Below, one piece after another: positions 48,117 to 57,487 of a DNA stretch of 64,000 nucleotides. A model generated the notes under the pieces. It searched no databases and had not been told where the DNA came from. It saw nothing but the letters and a program-made list of their open reading frames with translations. The translations under genes and the position numbers were made by a program. The stretch comes from Mesorhizobium sp. M3A.F.Ca.ET.080.04.2.1 (GTDB lineage: Bacteria; Pseudomonadota; Alphaproteobacteria; Rhizobiales; Rhizobiaceae): the NCBI RefSeq assembly GCF_003952525.1, contig NZ_CP034451.1:5122501-5186500 (forward strand). The letters are read 5' to 3'. The stretch's first letter is position 1. Each line of letters starts with the position of its first letter.

Positions 48117-49198
48117 CCTATCCCTTCGTCTACGGGCAGCTTGACCTGTCGCTGTTCCCGATCGTGGCCTGGCGCGATTGCGTCCGGCAGGCAATGAGCA
48201 AGAAATGGTTCAATGCCTGGACCGACGATCTCTATCTGGCCGATGATGCTTTGTTGATAGAGCAGATCCGGACCAAGGTTCTGACCAAGCGCGGCATCTT
48301 TGCACGGCCCGAGGAAATCCTGATCACGCTCGGATCGCAAAATGCGCTTTATCTGCTCGGTGCCGTGCTGATTAGACCCGGCACTCAGATCGCGATGGAG
48401 AACCCCGGTTACTATGCCGCGAGGGACATCTTTGCGATGGCTGGGGCCAACATCCAGGCCGTCCCGGTGGACCATGAAGGTTTGGACCTCGATCAGCTCG
48501 GCTCGGCGGAACTTGTTTTCGCCACACCCAGCCATCAGTTCCCGACCAATGCGACCCTCAGCCTCGAGCGGCGCTATCGCTTGCTTGCATGGGCCGAAAA
48601 CACCGACGCCCTCATTATTGAGGACGACTATGAGGTCGAGACCGATTTCAGCGGCGATGCCACGATGCCGATGAAGGCGCTCGACCGCAGTTCCCGGGTG
48701 ATCTATGTCGGCAGCTTTTCCAAGTCGCTGATGCCAGGGCTGCGACTTGGCTTTGTGGTTGCGGACAGCCGTTTGATTGCCGAGCTGCGGCGCTTGCGCG
48801 GACTGATGATGCGCCATCCTCCCAGCAACAATCAGCGCACCGTCGCTCTCTTTCTCGCGCTCGGGCATCACGATGCCTATCTCTCGCGCATGAAGCGCGT
48901 CTATGCGGAGCGCTGGCATGAACTGTCGTCAGGTTTGGACGCCGACTTCCCTGGATGGAAGCGCCAGACCAAGTTTGGCGGTTCATCCTTCTGGCTCGAG
49001 GGACCGAAAGGTTTTTCCGCCAGCCAGCTGGCGCAGAAAGCGCTCGGCGCCGGGGTCGTGATCGAACCGGGCAACGCTCTTTTTCACGGCGGCTCGTCCA
49101 ACGATCGCTTCTTCCGCATGGCCTTTTCCTCCATCCCGAAGGAACGAATCCGGCCCGGAATAGCCCGGCTGAGGGAGATCGCGGAGACCCTCGTCTGA
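48110..49198 (+). pseudogene. MocR/GntR-type PLP aminotransferase lacking its HTH head
   Basis: The aminotransferase half of a MocR-type regulator. The reading frame starts in YPYPFVYGQLDLSLFPIVAW, the normal join between linker and aminotransferase domain, and includes the PLP lysine in YVGSFSKSLMPGLRLGF and the upstream IIEDDYEVETDFSG. It ends in a complete C-terminus (GIARLREIAETLV). The GntR winged-helix domain and linker (about 110 residues) are missing. A GTG at 48164 could start a 344-residue product, but without DNA binding. The break meets the metallo-hydrolase fragment head-on. Confidence 0.8.
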
Positions 49199-49483
49199 GC
49201 AGCAAGCCAAGCCCGCCCATCGAGCCGATCGCAAGAAGATCGTAGACTGACATCGCGGTTTGAGGGCTCCAGCCATGCGGACGTGCTCGGCGTGTCCGAT
49301 CTGGCATCATCTGCGCGGGTGTTTGCTGGAATCTGTCCATAGCTCTTGGACAGCCGTTTCGCGCAACTAGTCCTCAGCGGGACCAAGTTCGGCATGACGC
49401 CGCCGTGACCTTCGCGGTCATGACGCGTTCGCATTTCAGGCCGCCAAGCGTGCGGCCACAGATCAGACAGAGGGGGTTCTCAC
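49199..49483. other. Intergenic region upstream of mmsA
   Basis: No gene in this 285-bp gap. It should hold the mmsA promoter and ribosome site (AGAGGGGG just before 49484). I see no clear -35/-10 pair. Confidence 0.5.
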
Positions 49484-50992
49484 ATGACGACGATTGGCCA
49501 TTTCGTGAGTGGCAAGCGGGTGGATGGCAAGGGCGAGCGCATGTCCCAGGTGTTCAATCCCGCTACCGGCGAGCAGATCGCGACCGTACAGCTGGCCAGC
49601 AAGGCCGAGGTCAACGCCATTGTGAAGGTGGCGTGGGAAGCCCAGTCGGCCTGGGGCGCCACGCCACCGGCAAAACGTGCGCAGGTGATGTTTCGTTTCC
49701 GCGACCTGCTCAACCAGCATATCGACGAGCTGGCAAAAATGCTTTCGGCCGAACATGGCAAGACCATTCCCGACGCGAAGGGCGAGATCGCGCGCGGGAT
49801 CGAAGTCGTCGAATTTGTCTGCGGCATCCCACAGCTGTTGAAGGGCGAGTACTCCGAGCAGGTCGCAAGCGGAGTGGACACTTTTGCGATCCGTCAGCCG
49901 GTTGGGGTCGTTGCCGGCATCACGCCATTCAATTTCCCTGCCATGGTGCCGCTTTGGATGTATCCGGTGTCGATCGCGTGTGGAAACACGTTCGTGCTGA
50001 AACCTTCAGAGCGCGACCCTTCCGTCCCTCTTCGAATTGCCGAACTGTTCCATGAAGCCGGTCTTCCGGCAGGCGTGTTCAACGTCGTCAATGGCGACAA
50101 GGAAGCCGTTGATGCTCTGCTTGACCATCCACTTGTCGACGCGGTCAGCTTCGTAGGTTCGACCGCTATCGGCCAGTACATCTATTCCCGCGGCACCGCG
50201 AACGGGAAGCGCGTTCAGGCGCTGTGCGGTGCTAAGAACCACATGGTCATCATGCCCGATGCGGACATGGATCAGGCGGTCGACGCGCTCATGGGTGCCG
50301 GCTACGACTCGGCCGGCGAACGTTGCATGGCGATCTCGGTCGCGGTCCCGGTGGGCGCGGAGACCGCCGATCGGCTTATCGCCAAGCTGACCCCCAAGGT
50401 GCAGTCGCTCAATGTCGCCCCTTACACCGATCCCAATTCAGACATGGGACCCGTCATCAGCCGAGAAGCTCTCGACCGGATCAAGGGATACATTGCCGAG
50501 GGCGAAGCCGCGGGCGCGAAGCTGGTGGTCGATGGCCGCAATCTCAAGCTTCAGGGGTACGAGGGCGGATATTTCCTCGGAGGCTGCCTGTTCGACAACG
50601 TCACCACCGACATGTCGATCTACAAGAACGAGATTTTCGGGCCGGTCGTGTCGGTCGTGCGCGCCAAGGGTTATGCGGAGGCCGTCGATATGATCAATTC
50701 CCATGAATATGGAAACGGCACCGCAATCTTCACCCGCGACGGCGATACGGCGCGTGACTTCTTCAGCCGCGTGAAGATCGGCATGGTGGGCGTGAACGTT
50801 CCGATTCCGGTGCCGGTGGCCTATCACTCCTTCGGCGGCTGGAAGAGATCGCTCTTCGGCGATCACCACATCCATGGCATGGAGGGCGTGCGCTTCAACA
50901 CCCGTCTCAAAACGATGACCACGCGCTGGCCTTCCGGCATCCGCGAAGGCGCGGTCTTCAACTTCCATTCCGGTTCCGACACCAAGGCTTGA
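49484..50992 (+). CDS. mmsA: Methylmalonate / malonate-semialdehyde dehydrogenase
   Basis: A CoA-acylating, NAD-dependent aldehyde dehydrogenase of 502 residues. It converts (methyl)malonate semialdehyde to propionyl- or acetyl-CoA with CO2 release in valine, inositol or beta-alanine breakdown. The catalytic Cys is in AGERCMAISVAV at about residue 284. FNFPAMVPLWMYPVSIACGN and FVLKPSERDPSVPLRIAELF (in the MmsA form) bind NAD, and the final HGMEGVRFNTRLKTMTTRWP is typical of the group. It is followed after 15 bp by a broken class III aminotransferase, so the pair probably once degraded beta-alanine. Confidence 0.95.
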   Translation: MTTIGHFVSGKRVDGKGERMSQVFNPATGEQIATVQLASKAEVNAIVKVAWEAQSAWGATPPAKRAQVMFRFRDLLNQHIDELAKMLSAEHGKTIPDAKGEIARGIEVVEFVCGIPQLLKGEYSEQVASGVDTFAIRQPVGVVAGITPFNFPAMVPLWMYPVSIACGNTFVLKPSERDPSVPLRIAELFHEAGLPAGVFNVVNGDKEAVDALLDHPLVDAVSFVGSTAIGQYIYSRGTANGKRVQALCGAKNHMVIMPDADMDQAVDALMGAGYDSAGERCMAISVAVPVGAETADRLIAKLTPKVQSLNVAPYTDPNSDMGPVISREALDRIKGYIAEGEAAGAKLVVDGRNLKLQGYEGGYFLGGCLFDNVTTDMSIYKNEIFGPVVSVVRAKGYAEAVDMINSHEYGNGTAIFTRDGDTARDFFSRVKIGMVGVNVPIPVPVAYHSFGGWKRSLFGDHHIHGMEGVRFNTRLKTMTTRWPSGIREGAVFNFHSGSDTKA

Positions 50993-51007
50993 GAGGCGGC
51001 CGAGGCA

Positions 51008-51318
51008 ATGAGACCTAACGATCTCGATCAGTTCTGGATGCCGTTTACGGCAAATCGCGACTTCAAGGCGGATCCCAGGCTGATCGCCTCGGCGAAGGGG
51101 ATGTACTACACGTCGTCGGACGGCAGGAAGATCCTCGATGGCACGGCCGGGCTGTGGTGCGCCCGAGGCTATGAGGCGATGAAGCGCGCCTGGGCAGAGG
51201 GCTGATGATCCGCGTCACCGGGGACACGATCGCGCTGTCACCGCCATTGATGCTGAGCGAGGCCGAAATCGACCAAATGTCCGATACGCTGCGCAGAGTG
51301 CTGGCGGAAACGGCCTGA
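51008..51318 (+). pseudogene. Class III aminotransferase with internal deletion and frameshift
   Basis: A remnant of a beta-alanine:pyruvate-type omega-aminotransferase. The first 50 codons (LDQFWMPFTANRDFKADPRL then DGRKILDGTAGLWC) are the family's N-terminus, and the next part, ARGYEAMKRAWAEG, is already the C-terminal region, so about 370 codons are gone. A missing base near 51202 then stops the frame; the restored frame continues LMIRVTGDTIALSPPLMLSE to the true stop at 51318. The PLP-binding lysine region is lost, so the product is dead. Gap to mmsA is 15 bp, implying a former operon. Confidence 0.88.
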
Positions 51319-51354
51319 AGCCGCTGGACGCGGAACGCCTCGACCGTCTTCGCC

Positions 51355-52278
51355 TCAGGTCACGAAGAGCCTGTTACACCGCTCAGGCGTAAAGAAACGC
51401 CGGCATTCCCGCACGAACTCCTTAAGCGCCGGCGAGGGGTAATCGTTCGGCCGCAAGCCGACCCCGATGGAGGGCATCGGCAGCGCTTCCGCAAACGGCA
51501 CGCAAGCGACCTGCTTTCCTGTGTAGGCATGGTCGATCTGAGGTCGCAGGTTCAGGATCGAAAAGCCCAGGCCTGCGGATACGAAGCTTCGCACCGTCTC
51601 ATAGCTTCCCGTCCGATAGATGATGTTCGGGGACATCTCGGCTATCTTGAACAAAAGGTCGAAATAGGTGCGCGACTCCGGCAGATCGAGAAGGATCATG
51701 GGTTCCGACCCGAGGTCCCGCAGCGAGATCCGATCTTGAGAGGCCAGCGGATGATCGCTGGCAAAAATGGCATGTGGCCTGGCCTGGCCCAGCTTCTCGA
51801 AGAGGACACCGCTGGGCAAGCCGAGGTCATAGCTGAGGATCACGTCCACAGTCCCGGCATCAAGCAGTGAATTCACGAAGGGCAGATCTCCCTCGAGAAC
51901 CTGGATCCTCAGATCCGGGTAGCGCACTGTCATCCCCTGAAGGATCGAAGGCAGGGTAAGCGGCGCTATGGGAGCAAAGCATCCGATATGCAATTCGCCA
52001 CGAACCTGTGCCGAAATGCCGAGAAGCTCGGCATCGAGTGTCTCGGCCTGCTGCAAAAGGTACTCGATCCGCTCAAGCAAGGTCTTGCCGGTGGGAGTCA
52101 GCACGAGCCCCTTGCTGGGCTGGCGAACAAACAATCGAATCGAAAAGGACGATTCGAAACTGTCGATCGCCGCCCAGATCGAACTCTGGGAAATGCTCAG
52201 CTGTTTTGCGGCGGTTGCAATAGAGCGATGTCTGGCAGCTGCCCGCACGTAACTGAGCTGCCGGAGGCTGAATTTCAT
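51355..52278 (-). CDS. LysR-family regulator upstream of the TTC38-like gene
   Basis: A 307-residue regulator with an intact helix-turn-helix (SYVRAAARHRSIATAAKQLS and ISQSSIWAAIDSFESSFSI), then the effector domain from about residue 92 (ELHIGCFAPIAPLTLPSILQ). It is divergent from a TPR protein 236 bp away and follows the aminotransferase pseudogene on the other strand. Either neighbour could be its target. The inducer is unknown. Confidence 0.88.
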   Translation of the reverse strand: MKFSLRQLSYVRAAARHRSIATAAKQLSISQSSIWAAIDSFESSFSIRLFVRQPSKGLVLTPTGKTLLERIEYLLQQAETLDAELLGISAQVRGELHIGCFAPIAPLTLPSILQGMTVRYPDLRIQVLEGDLPFVNSLLDAGTVDVILSYDLGLPSGVLFEKLGQARPHAIFASDHPLASQDRISLRDLGSEPMILLDLPESRTYFDLLFKIAEMSPNIIYRTGSYETVRSFVSAGLGFSILNLRPQIDHAYTGKQVACVPFAEALPMPSIGVGLRPNDYPSPALKEFVRECRRFFTPERCNRLFVT

Positions 52279-52514
52279 CCCCGCCCTTCATCGTAGAAAC
52301 CGGTGAATGCAATCTCAAAAAAACATTATTCATATCGAGCCTGTGAAGGCAAGCTGCCTCTGGTGGTAAGACGCAGGTAGGGTGCACTGTCGGATCCGAG
52401 CAGTGCCGGATCGGGACTTCGACGCCTTGCCGGGAGGATTGTCCTGTTCGATCGCGACCGGCCTATGTCGGCTGATCGCCTCAGCGGGCACACGAAAGCA
52501 AACTGGAGGACAAC

Positions 52515-53876
52515 ATGCGCCAGGATTGGCTCGGAAACACCGTCACGACCAGCTCGGATGCGACGGTTGCCGGCATCAACGACTTTGTCGAAGGCTTCCT
52601 GGCCTATGAGAACAAGGCCGCCAGCATCCTCAAGGCGGTCGAGGAAGAGCCCGACAGCTGCCTCGCAAACGCCTATGCGGCGATGTTCTACATGTTTCTT
52701 GAAAGCAAGGACGCTCCCGGCCTTGCCCGCCCCTTCATCGAGAAGGCGCAAGCCGCGGCAGCCGGCGCCAGCCGGCGCGAGCAGATGACGACCGCCATCG
52801 TCCGCGCCTGGGTCGACGGCGATGTCGCAAAAACCATCAAGCTATCGCATCAGGCGTTGGAGGAGTTTCCCCGCGACCTCGCCATCGTCAAGCAGGCGCA
52901 GTACCATCATTTCAATCTCGGCAATTGCGCGGGAATGCTGGCGGTGGCCGAGCAGGTGATCGACCACAATGCCGACATCCCCTACATGCACGGCCTCGCC
53001 GCCTTCGGCTATGAGCAGTGCCATCTGCTGAAGGACGCGGAAGCCTCGGCCTGGAAAGCCGTCGAGATGAAGCGCAAGGAGCCTTGGGCTCACCATGCGC
53101 TGGCGCATGTGATGATCACGCAGGGGCGCATAAACGAGGGCGTCGAGTTCCTGACCGATGTCAGCAAGACCTGGGTCGACCTCAACTCCTTCATGCTGAC
53201 CCACAATTGGTGGCACCTGTCGCTCAACTACATCAATCTCGGCCGCTACCAGGACGCGCTCAGGCTCTATGACGAGCGTATCTGGGGCGTGTGGAAGGAA
53301 TATTCCCAGGATCAGATCGGCGCGGTCTCGCTGCTGATGCGGCTGGAGCTGGTGGGCGCCGACGTCGGCAATCGCTGGCAGGAGCTCGGTACCTATCTCA
53401 AGCCGCGTGTCGACGACTTCGTGCAGCCGTTCCTGACCATGCAGTATGTCTACGGGCTGGCCCGGGCCGGGTTGCCCGAGGCCGACCAGCTGATGCAGAA
53501 CCTGCGTGCCTTCTCGGCCAAGACCCCGGCGCTCACCCGCGAGGCGTGGGGCGATGTCTGCATCGTCGCCTGCGAGGGCCTGCTTGCCCATGCCCGTGGT
53601 GACTTCGAGACTGCCTTCCGCAAGATGACCCTGGCCATCCCGCGCATCCTCGAGATCGGCGGCAGCCACGCGCAAAGGGCGCTGTTCCACCAGATACTGC
53701 TCGACAGCACGATCAAGACCGGTCGCTACTCCCAAGCCCAGCAGATGCTGGAAGCCGAGCGCGCATACGACCCCAACTCGGTGCCGGCCAACACAGCCCT
53801 GGTCAACGTCTACCAGAACCTCGGCCTCAACCGCGAAGCCGCAAAAGCCCAGGCCCGGATCTCTACGATAAATTAG
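52515..53876 (+). CDS. TTC38-like tetratricopeptide-repeat protein
   Basis: A 453-residue cytoplasmic all-helical protein resembling animal TTC38 and its bacterial homologues. It has degenerate TPR helices throughout, with conserved pieces such as INDFVEGFLAYENKAASILK, AFGYEQCHLLKDAEASAWKA, EPWAHHALAHVMITQGRINE, LTHNWWHLSLNYINLGRYQD and LMRLELVGADVGNRWQELGT. No catalytic motif or membrane segment is seen. GGAGG precedes the ATG. It lies 61 bp upstream of an amidase on the same strand and opposite a LysR gene. TTC38 proteins have no known reaction; a role in amide or amino-acid metabolism here is inferred from the neighbour only. Confidence 0.85.
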   Translation: MRQDWLGNTVTTSSDATVAGINDFVEGFLAYENKAASILKAVEEEPDSCLANAYAAMFYMFLESKDAPGLARPFIEKAQAAAAGASRREQMTTAIVRAWVDGDVAKTIKLSHQALEEFPRDLAIVKQAQYHHFNLGNCAGMLAVAEQVIDHNADIPYMHGLAAFGYEQCHLLKDAEASAWKAVEMKRKEPWAHHALAHVMITQGRINEGVEFLTDVSKTWVDLNSFMLTHNWWHLSLNYINLGRYQDALRLYDERIWGVWKEYSQDQIGAVSLLMRLELVGADVGNRWQELGTYLKPRVDDFVQPFLTMQYVYGLARAGLPEADQLMQNLRAFSAKTPALTREAWGDVCIVACEGLLAHARGDFETAFRKMTLAIPRILEIGGSHAQRALFHQILLDSTIKTGRYSQAQQMLEAERAYDPNSVPANTALVNVYQNLGLNREAAKAQARISTIN

Positions 53877-53937
53877 AACTTTCGTCACGGACGCCCGTCA
53901 GTCCGAGCCAAAAGTCCGCATTCAAATAGCAGAGCCA

Positions 53938-55356
53938 ATGACCAGTATAGCTGTTCAACAGACCGGCACGCAGCCGGATGCCCAAGCATTGACCGCCGGT
54001 TTTGAGAGTGGCGCGGTAAGTCCGGTTGACGCGTGTGCGGCTGCTCTCGATCGCATTGAGCGCATCAATCCATCAATCAATGCGTTCTCCCAGGTGCTGC
54101 CAGGGCCGGCCCTTTCCGCGGCCGAGGCATCCGCGAAGCGCTGGAAGGCAGGCAAGCCGCTCTCCTGCATTGACGGCGTCCCTTGCACCGTCAAGGATTT
54201 GCTATTGTCCAAGGATTGGGCCGCCAGTTTTGGCAGCCACGTCTTTGACAGCCGGGCACCTGCAGATTTCGACGCTCCGGCCGTGGCCCGGCTGAAAGAG
54301 GCCGGCGCGGTTATCCTCGGCCTGACCACTTCGCCGGAAATGGGCTGGAAGGCGGTGACGGATTCCCCCCGCTTCGGTGTCACCCGCAATCCGTGGGACA
54401 CGACCAAGACCGCCGGTGGCAGCAGCGGCGGTGCCGCCGCGGCCGCGGCCGCCGATCTCGGCAGCCTGCACGTCGGTACCGATGGCGGCGGATCGATCAG
54501 GATTCCGGCCGCCTTCTGCGGGATCGTTGGCCTGAAGCCGAGCTTTGGGCGTGTGCCTGCCTATCCGGCAAGCCCCTTCGGTACCGTCGCTCATACTGGC
54601 CCAATGACCCGCACGGTGCGTGACGCCGCGCTTATGTTGAGCATCCTATCCAAGTCCGACAGTCGCGATTGGCACGCCCTGAAGCCGGATGGGCTGAATT
54701 ACCACGATAATCTCACCGCAGACCTCGCAGGCAAACGCATTGCTTTCAGCGCCAATCTTGGCCACCTCGATGTCGACCCCGAAATTGTCGCCATCTTTCG
54801 CGAGACGATCGATGTGTTCCGCGAATTGGGCGCGATTCTCGAAGAAGTCGATCCGCCTCTCGGACCGTGCCAAGCCATTTTCAACACGTTGTGGTTTGCA
54901 GGTGCAGCCTACCGCATGCGTTCAGTGCCCGACGAAGAGCGCGACAGGATCGATCCCGGTCTTCGCGAGGTTGCCGTCGAAGGGGCTCGCATCTCCCTGC
55001 ACGAGTTCCAGAAGGCTACCCTGGATCGATCGGAGATGGGAGCCAGAATGCGTGCCTTCCATCAGCGCTACAGCCTGTTGTTGACGCCGGCAACCACGGT
55101 GGTCGCTTTCGATGCTGGGCAAGAAGTTCCCAATCCGGCCGAAGGCGCACGTTGGACAGACTGGGCAGGCTTCAGCTATCCGTTTAACCTTACACAGCAG
55201 CCTGCCTGCTCAGTGCCTTGCGGGTGGTCATCATCGGGACTGCCGATCGGCTTGCAAATCGTCGGTCCGAATTTCGCCGATCTCGAGGTGCTGCAGGCCG
55301 CCTATTCGCTCGAGCAGGCTCGACCTGGAAGGCAAACGGAATTAAATGCCGCATAA
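53938..55356 (+). CDS. Amidase-signature hydrolase
   Basis: A 472-residue amidase-signature family enzyme. The catalytic Ser-cisSer-Lys triad is visible: the lysine in GVPCTVKDLLLSKDW (about residue 87), and the Gly/Ser-rich TAGGSSGGAAAAAAADLGSL with the bridging GTDGGGSIRIPAAFCGIVGL that follows. The C-terminal region has CSVPCGWSSSGLPIGLQIVG and DLEVLQAAYSLEQA, standard for the family. No signal peptide. The ribosome site is weak. The substrate (amide, urea derivative, or aryl-amide) cannot be inferred. It is probably co-transcribed with the TTC38-like gene. Confidence 0.92.
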   Translation: MTSIAVQQTGTQPDAQALTAGFESGAVSPVDACAAALDRIERINPSINAFSQVLPGPALSAAEASAKRWKAGKPLSCIDGVPCTVKDLLLSKDWAASFGSHVFDSRAPADFDAPAVARLKEAGAVILGLTTSPEMGWKAVTDSPRFGVTRNPWDTTKTAGGSSGGAAAAAAADLGSLHVGTDGGGSIRIPAAFCGIVGLKPSFGRVPAYPASPFGTVAHTGPMTRTVRDAALMLSILSKSDSRDWHALKPDGLNYHDNLTADLAGKRIAFSANLGHLDVDPEIVAIFRETIDVFRELGAILEEVDPPLGPCQAIFNTLWFAGAAYRMRSVPDEERDRIDPGLREVAVEGARISLHEFQKATLDRSEMGARMRAFHQRYSLLLTPATTVVAFDAGQEVPNPAEGARWTDWAGFSYPFNLTQQPACSVPCGWSSSGLPIGLQIVGPNFADLEVLQAAYSLEQARPGRQTELNAA

Positions 55357-55679
55357 GTGCAAAATTGTTGCTCTCACAGGCGATCCGGTGGACTTCATCG
55401 CGCCCGCGCATTCCCTTCAATGTCGTTCGGGCAGCGACTCGAAGGCTGCTCGCTTTCATGTACGCAGACAGCTGTGAGCGCGCACATCACCACGTCGGGG
55501 GAGTCTCCAACGTCAATAACCGACCAGAGCGCAGCTGACGCTGCAATTATTTGCGTCGACAACTTCCCAATCGAGGCAAGGCGCGCCGGAATTCATCTAT
55601 TCCGGGGCATACAGGGCGTGAGGGCGAGGATCGACGGGACCTTTGTCTACTCGCCTTCACAGCCTCGATAGTCGAGTTC
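55357..55679. other. Intergenic region after the amidase
   Basis: No gene is recognisable in these 323 bases. Open frames exist on both strands, but none has a family-like protein or ribosome site, and no terminator hairpin is obvious. Confidence 0.5.
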
Positions 55680-56243
55680 TCAGGCGGCCGACGGCCCGGG
55701 GTCGTCGAACCCGGTGTCGAAGGCCGCCGCAACCTTGTTCTGAGCTCCACCATCGGGCTCATCGGAACGATGGACAATGCGCAGACCCGGCCCGCCCAGT
55801 CGGTGCGAGCCGGGCGCGGTAACTCCCGCCAGCTTCAGCCTCTCGCGCCTTGCGGCTTCTGGCTGATAAACCACTTCATGCACCGTCAGCGTTTCAAGGC
55901 TGCCGTCCACTGTCGGAATAGACATCGACTGGCCCTCGGCCAGACCGAGCAACGCCAAGCCTCGCGGATTGGTGATAGGCAAAAGCATGCCAACCAGACC
56001 GCGCATCTGGTCATGTGCGACGATGCGGGTTTCGGCAGGGCCGTCGTTCACCCGATAGGCCACCCGGCTGCTGAGTGTCACGACGTTTGCCGGGATGTCA
56101 TCGCGAAACATCACAATTGCGCTCGAAATCTTCCGCTGGAGAATGGCCGAGAAGGTTTCATCGCGGATTGGATGGCGCTCCCGGATCACCTCAAGAATGG
56201 TGTAGTCCTTGGTGGTCAGCTGGCAAGTGTCGATATTGGGCAT
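55680..56243 (-). CDS. Rnk-like GreA/GreB-domain protein
   Basis: A 187-residue protein of the Rnk type (nucleoside diphosphate kinase regulator in the old name; GreA/B C-terminal FKBP-like fold). N-terminal helices are MPNIDTCQLTTKDYTILEVI and HPIRDETFSAILQRKISSAI; the GreA/B C-terminal domain has VVTLSSRVAYRVNDGPAETR and LLPITNPRGLALLGLAEGQS. A C-terminal tail of about 50 residues is extra. The start at 56243 removes an 18-residue extension. Members bind RNA polymerase's secondary channel. It has a paralog 170 bp upstream on the same strand. Confidence 0.85.
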   Translation of the reverse strand: MPNIDTCQLTTKDYTILEVIRERHPIRDETFSAILQRKISSAIVMFRDDIPANVVTLSSRVAYRVNDGPAETRIVAHDQMRGLVGMLLPITNPRGLALLGLAEGQSMSIPTVDGSLETLTVHEVVYQPEAARRERLKLAGVTAPGSHRLGGPGLRIVHRSDEPDGGAQNKVAAAFDTGFDDPGPSAA

Positions 56244-56413
56244 GGTGCGTCTCCAGTCTCCAGCCGGGCCTCTCCAAGGGTATCCGGCAACAAGCAATTG
56301 ATCGGCGGGTGGAAGGCTACCCCTGCGCCGGACCAGAACAGGCCGGCTCAGGGGTCAGACTCCCGCGATCAGACTGCCTGCGTGATTGAGGAGACGGACC
56401 GAGACGCCCATGT

Positions 56414-56875
56414 TTAGAGGCTCGCCGCGATCGCAGACGAAGGTGCGAGGCGGTCGGGGCTATCGTCTTCCGGGGTGGGATGGTTCACACCAAGCACCAA
56501 CAGTTCGTGCCGGCGTCCGTCTCGGGCGGTCCACATGATCGACTGTCCAGCCGAGAGGCCGATCAGGGCCGTGCCGATAGGCGTCAGGATTGAAACCTTC
56601 CCCTCAGAAATGTTCGCTTCGCCCGGATAAACGAGCGTGACCGTTTTCCGATCGCCTGTGTCGGGCTTGAACGTCACAGTCGAGCCCATCCGGACAGTGC
56701 CGGCAGAGACCCAGCCATCGGCGACGACGCGCGCACGCTCGAGTTCGGCAAGCAGTTCATCGGACGCAACTGGGTTTCGTGCGGCCACAGTGGTCGCCAG
56801 CGCCGACAGACGTGCGTAATCCGACTGCGAGATGCGGATGTTCGGCTTACGCCGAGTTTTTGTATTGTGCAGCAT
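56414..56875 (-). CDS. Second Rnk-like GreA/GreB-domain protein
   Basis: A 153-residue protein related to the previous gene. It has ISQSDYARLSALATTVAARN and VASDELLAELERARVVADGW as the N-terminal coiled helices, MGSTVTFKPDTGDRKTVTLV and VSILTPIGTALIGLSAGQSI as the GreA/B C-terminal domain. The start is 56875 or the ATG four codons earlier at 56887; neither has a strong ribosome site. Two tandem copies suggest a duplication, with the second copy having the shorter, standard tail. A role in transcription elongation or rescue is inferred from the fold. Confidence 0.85.
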   Translation of the reverse strand: MLHNTKTRRKPNIRISQSDYARLSALATTVAARNPVASDELLAELERARVVADGWVSAGTVRMGSTVTFKPDTGDRKTVTLVYPGEANISEGKVSILTPIGTALIGLSAGQSIMWTARDGRRHELLVLGVNHPTPEDDSPDRLAPSSAIAASL

Positions 56876-57487
56876 TTGAATTCTCATAATTTCTGGTGGG
56901 TCAGCCGCTATCGAGGTAGCGGAAACGGGCCAATTCGAAGAAATTTTTTGCTCGAAGCGGCGATGCCCGGGGACGTGCAGCCCTGCGGATCATCCCATAT
57001 CGATGGAAATCTAGCCCCTCGGCTCGGGGCACATGCCAGCCGAGCCGGGGGTTAAGATCCCGCGATGGGGCAAACCCGGAAAAGAAAATCGCAAAGAATT
57101 TTAGCAGCGGCGTTCATAAGAGCATAGTTGGGGAAGCAATTCCGGAAGTCAAGGCAGCCGCCTCAGCGGTGTCACTCTTGAGCTATTCGCGGCGACCGCC
57201 GAGCAGCGTCTTTATCACCAGTTCTCTTCCAGTCCTGTTTATGCCGGTCCCGTGCGGTCTCTTTTGCGCCAGCCCGAAGACAAGCCGTTCGGCCAATTCT
57301 TTCGATAGAGCCGGGAGGGTCCGCGATTCATGAGCTTAGGCGCTGTCTGCTCCTCCTCGGTGAGATCACCCCCACAGAACCTTCATGACGATCTCCTTGC
57401 TTGCACCCGGTCAGCAAACGCGGGATTCTGAAATTGCCCATTGACGGGGCTGAGATCTGAATTCGTCGATCCCTGGCAAACCTGAGC
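56876..57487. other. 612-bp gap with a degenerate coding remnant
   Basis: Mostly no gene. On the minus strand near 57183-57365 one frame gives ALSKELAERLVFGLAQKRPH and GINRTGRELVIKTLLGGRRE just before a stop, and the frame before it gives DLTEEEQTAPKLMNRGPSRL; together they look like a short gene end with a frameshift and no start. I cannot name the family. The 56890-57180 part is AT-richer and empty. Confidence 0.4.
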
